Positions 61,221 through 64,000 of a stretch of DNA of 64,000 nucleotides are shown here, piece by piece. The notes below the pieces were generated by a model. The model was not told where the DNA came from and searched no databases. It saw only the letters and a list, made by a program, of their open reading frames with translations. The stretch comes from Pseudomonas sp. B21_DOA (GTDB taxonomy: Bacteria; Pseudomonadota; Gammaproteobacteria; Pseudomonadales; Pseudomonadaceae). The DNA is taken from assembly GCA_030544685.1 (NCBI GenBank), contig CP086683.1, positions 806,001 to 870,000 on the forward strand, given 5' to 3'. Each line of letters starts with the position of its first letter. Position 1 is the stretch's first letter. A program made the translations under genes and the position numbers.

Positions 61221-61290
61221 GTAGCTGCAAGCTTCTAGCTGCAAGCTGCAAGTTTGAGCAAAAGCGGCTTGTAGCTTGCCGCTTGTGGCT
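61221..61290. repeat. AGCTGCAAGCT-type intergenic repeat (pstA-pstB gap)
   Basis: GTAGCTGCAAGCTTCTAGCT, GCAAGCTGCAAG and GGCTTGTAGCTTGCCGCTTG: the third copy of this family, again between two genes of the Pst/Pho block. No other gap in the window carries it. Confidence 0.7.
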
Positions 61291-61297
61291 AATGGCT

Positions 61298-62967
61298 TTA
61301 GCTGTCCAGTGCTTTGTATTTTTCGCGCAGGTGGTTGCGGATATACACCGCCGACAGGTTCAGCGTCGCGATCACCAGCACCAGCAGCAGCGCGGTGGCG
61401 TACACCAGCGGGCGGGCTGCTTCGACGTTGGGGCTCTGGAAGCCGACGTCATAAATGTGGAAGCCCAGGTGCATGATCTTCTGGTCCAGGTGCATATACG
61501 GGTAGTTGCCGTCCACCGGCAGCGACGGCGCCAGTTTCACCACACCCACCAGCATCAAAGGCGCCACTTCACCGGCGGCACGCGCCACAGCGAGGATCAT
61601 GCCGGTCATCATCGCCGGGCTGGCCATCGGGATAACGATCTTCCACAGCGTTTCCGCCTTGGTCGCGCCGAGGGCCAACGAACCTTCACGCACGGTGCGC
61701 GGGATGCGCGCAAGACCTTCTTCGGTCGCCACGATCACCACCGGCACGGCCAGCAACGCCAGGGTCAGCGAGGCCCAGAGCAGGCCCGGGGTACCGAAGG
61801 TCGGCGCCGGCAGTGCTTCAGGGAAGAACAAGCGGTCCACAGAACCACCGAGTACGTAAACGAAGAAACCCAGACCGAATACGCCGTAAACGATCGCCGG
61901 TACGCCGGCAAGATTGTTCACCGCAATGCGGATCACCCGGGTCAGGGTGTTCTGCTTGGCGTATTCGCGCAGGTACACCGCCGCCAGCACGCCGAACGGG
62001 GTGACGATCATCGCCATGATCAGGGTCATCATCACGGTGCCGAAGATCGCCGGGAAAATCCCGCCTTCGGTGTTCGCTTCACGCGGGTCGTCGGAGAGGA
62101 ATTCCCAGATTTTGCTGAAGTAGAAGCCGAGCTTGGTCAGTGTGCTCATCGCGTTCGGCTGGTAGGCGTGAACCACTTTGCCCAGACCGATTTCGATTTC
62201 CTTGCCGTTGGCATCGCGAGCAGTCAGTGCGTCGCGGTTGAACTGCGCATGCAGGTCGGCCAGGCGCGCTTCGATGTCCTGATAGCGCGCGTTCAGCTCG
62301 GCGCGCTCGGATTCCATGTCCGCTTGTGCGGTGGCGTCGAGTTTGCCTTCCAGCTCCAGCTTGCGGCCGTGCAGACGGATGCGTTCGAGGCCGGCGTTGA
62401 TCGCGCCGATGTCGGTTTTTCCAACGACTTCAGTTGCGCAGCGAGGCCGTTCACACGATCGATGCGCGCCTGCAGCTCAGGCCATGCGGCCTCGCCCTCG
62501 GCGATGACCTTGCCGTCCTGTTTGACGTTGACCAGGTAGCCGTAGAAGTTACCCCACTCACGACGCTCGATCGCCATCAACTCCGGCGGCGTGGTCTGGT
62601 TGGTCAGCCACTCGCCGACGATCCAGGTGAAGTCGTTGCCGTTCAGGTCACGGTTGCCGACCTTGATCAGCTCGCGAGTCATGAACTCCGGACCCTCGTC
62701 CGGCACCGGCAAACCGGCACTCTTCAGACGCGCGCGCGGCACTTCTTCTTTCTGTACCACTTCGCCGATCACCAGGTGATTGGCCTGGCCCAGTACGTCG
62801 TAGTGAGCATGGATCAGATCCGCCGGCCAGAAGTGACCGAGACCGCGCACGGCAATCACCGCCAACAGGCCAATGGTCATGATGACCGCGATGGACACCG
62901 CGCCACCGCTGATCCAGACGCCCGGGGCGCCGCTCTTGAACCATCCTTTCAGGGAGTTCTGTTTCAC
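61298..62967 (-). CDS. pstA: Phosphate ABC transporter permease PstA (one-base frameshift)
   Basis: A 556-residue PstA, the long pseudomonad form, after adding one base to the T-run 62416-62420, joining LKSLEKTDIGAINAGLERIR. The first 60 residues hold one membrane helix (AVSIAVIMTIGLLAVIAVRG). A large insert of about 230 residues with coiled coil (DMESERAELNARYQDIEARL) follows. The permease proper has the EAA loop (GATKAETLWKIVIPMASPAM) and six helices. It pairs with PstC and PstB. Confidence 0.92.
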
Positions 62968-62983
62968 AGACTTCTACCTTTGC

Positions 62984-64000
62984 TTAAAGCGACGAGTATT
63001 TCTTGCGCAGACGCTGACGAATCAGTTCTGCCAGGGTGTTCATGACGAAGGTGAACAACAGCAGCACCAGCGCCGAGAGGAACAGCACGCGGTAGTGGCT
63101 GCCACCGACCTCCGACTCGGGCATTTCCACCGCGACGTTGGCGGCCAGGGTGCGCAGGCCTTCGAACAGGTTCATCTCCATCACCGGGGTGTTGCCGGTG
63201 GCCATCAGCACGATCATGGTTTCGCCGACCGCACGGCCCATGCCGATCATCAGCGCCGAAAAATCCCCGGGCTGGCGGTCAGGATCACCACGCGGGTCAT
63301 GGTCTGCCATGGCGTCGCACCGAGGGCCAGCGAACCCAGGGTCAGACCGCGCGGCACGCTGAACACGGCGTCTTCGGCGATCGAGTAGATGTTCGGGATC
63401 ACCGCGAAACCCATGGCCAGACCGACCACCAGAGCGTTGCGCTGGTCGTAGGTGATGCCCAGGTCATGGGAGATCCACATGCGCATGTCGCCGCCGAAGA
63501 ACCAGTTCTCCATGAACGGGCTCATGTACAGCGAGAGCCAGCCCACAAACAGGATCACCGGAATCAGCAGCGCACTTTCCCAACCGTCCGGGACTTTCAG
63601 GCGGATCGATTCAGGCAGACGACTGAAGGTGAAACCGGCGACCAGAATGCCGATCGGCAGCAACATCAGCAGGCTGAAGATGCCCGGCAGATGCCCTTCT
63701 ACATATGGAGCCAAGAACAGACCGGCGAAGAAACCGAGGATCACCGTCGGCATCGCTTCCATCAGCTCGATCACCGGTTTGACCTTGCGGCGCATGCCCG
63801 GCGCCATGAAGTACGCGGTGTAGATCGCCGCAGCGACGGCCAGTGGCGCGGCCAGCAGCATGGCGTAGAACGCGGCTTTCAGGGTGCCGAAGGTCAGCGG
63901 CGAGAGGCTCAGTTTCGGTTCGAAATCGGTGTTGGCCGCCGTCGATTGCCAGACGTATTTAGGCTCGTCGTAGTTCTCGTACCAGACCTTGCTCCACAGC
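62984..64000 (-). CDS. pstC: Phosphate ABC transporter permease PstC, C-terminal part (frameshifted, cut by window edge)
   Basis: The open frame continues to the last base, so the N-terminus lies outside. About 339 residues are visible after adding one base to the A-run 63259-63263, giving PGIFSALMIGMGRAVGETMI. It includes membrane helices (MLLAAPLAVAAAIYTAYFMA; IELMEAMPTVILGFFAGLFL), the EAA loop (GLTLGSLALGATPWQTMTRV) and GRAVGETMIVLMATG. It is 17 bases upstream of pstA in the same direction; pstS would be expected beyond the window. Confidence 0.92.

Noticed and set aside
1..64000. Programmed frameshifting or phase variation as the cause of the broken genes
   Set aside because: Breaks occur in A, T, C and G runs, often only 3-5 bases long, and in unrelated genes including pstA and pstC; no shared slippery motif or stem-loop context is seen.
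1..64000. tRNA, rRNA, transposase or integrase genes marking the island borders
   Set aside because: None was recognised by eye on either strand; a dedicated tRNA or IS search was not possible here.

Overview
The window reads as a chromosome segment of a Pseudomonas of the fluorescens group. The ends keep the gene order I remember around PA5345-PA5369 of P. aeruginosa: recG and an HDOD gene on the left; hupB, rubredoxin reductase, rubredoxin, ubiC, ubiA, phoB, phoR, a CorC-type protein, an M23 peptidase, a response regulator, phoU, pstB, pstA and pstC on the right. REP-type palindromes typical of fluorescent pseudomonads lie between genes. Between recG-HDOD and hupB sits about 46 kb of accessory DNA dominated by a type VI secretion system (T6SS).

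Layout. 1-2.2 kb: recG end and HDOD gene. 2.2-7.5 kb: repeats, a DUF6124 gene and a run of small exported proteins of unknown role on the minus strand. 7.5-11.4 kb: a protein joining an alpha/beta-hydrolase-like region to a PEP-synthase/rifampin-phosphotransferase-like dikinase, plus a TIGR01777 epimerase with membrane segments. 11.5-17.3 kb: an AT-richer effector/immunity island holding an 892-residue effector (M23-like modules plus a pesticin-type lysozyme) and two LprI-like lysozyme-inhibitor candidates. 17.3-42.2 kb, minus strand: a complete HSI-II-type T6SS, transcribed tssA-tssB-tssC-tssE-[PAAR, lysozyme-like effector, two membrane proteins]-tssF-tssG-clpV-sfa-orfX-fha-tssJ-tssK-tssL-tssM-stp-stk-vgrG. 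There is no hcp in the window. 42.9-49.3 kb, plus strand: a second vgrG, a DUF4123 chaperone, a lipoprotein (probable immunity), a class-3 lipase effector and a small exported protein. 49.4-64 kb: the conserved block ending in the Pho regulon controllers and the phosphate transporter.

How it works together. TssJLM form the membrane complex, TssAEFGK with VgrG and PAAR the baseplate and tip, TssBC the sheath and ClpV its recycler. Stk, Stp and Fha suggest threonine-phosphorylation control, and Sfa suggests sigma-54-dependent expression. Three effector modules accompany the system: two against peptidoglycan and one against lipids, each next to exported or membrane-anchored candidate immunity proteins.

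Caution: about 25 genes, including pstA, pstC, clpV, tssF and tssA, are broken by one-base (rarely two-base) indels, nearly all in homopolymers of 3-7 bases. Restoring the base gives full-length conserved proteins each time. I read these as uncorrected long-read assembly errors, not real pseudogenes, and annotate the restored spans as single genes.
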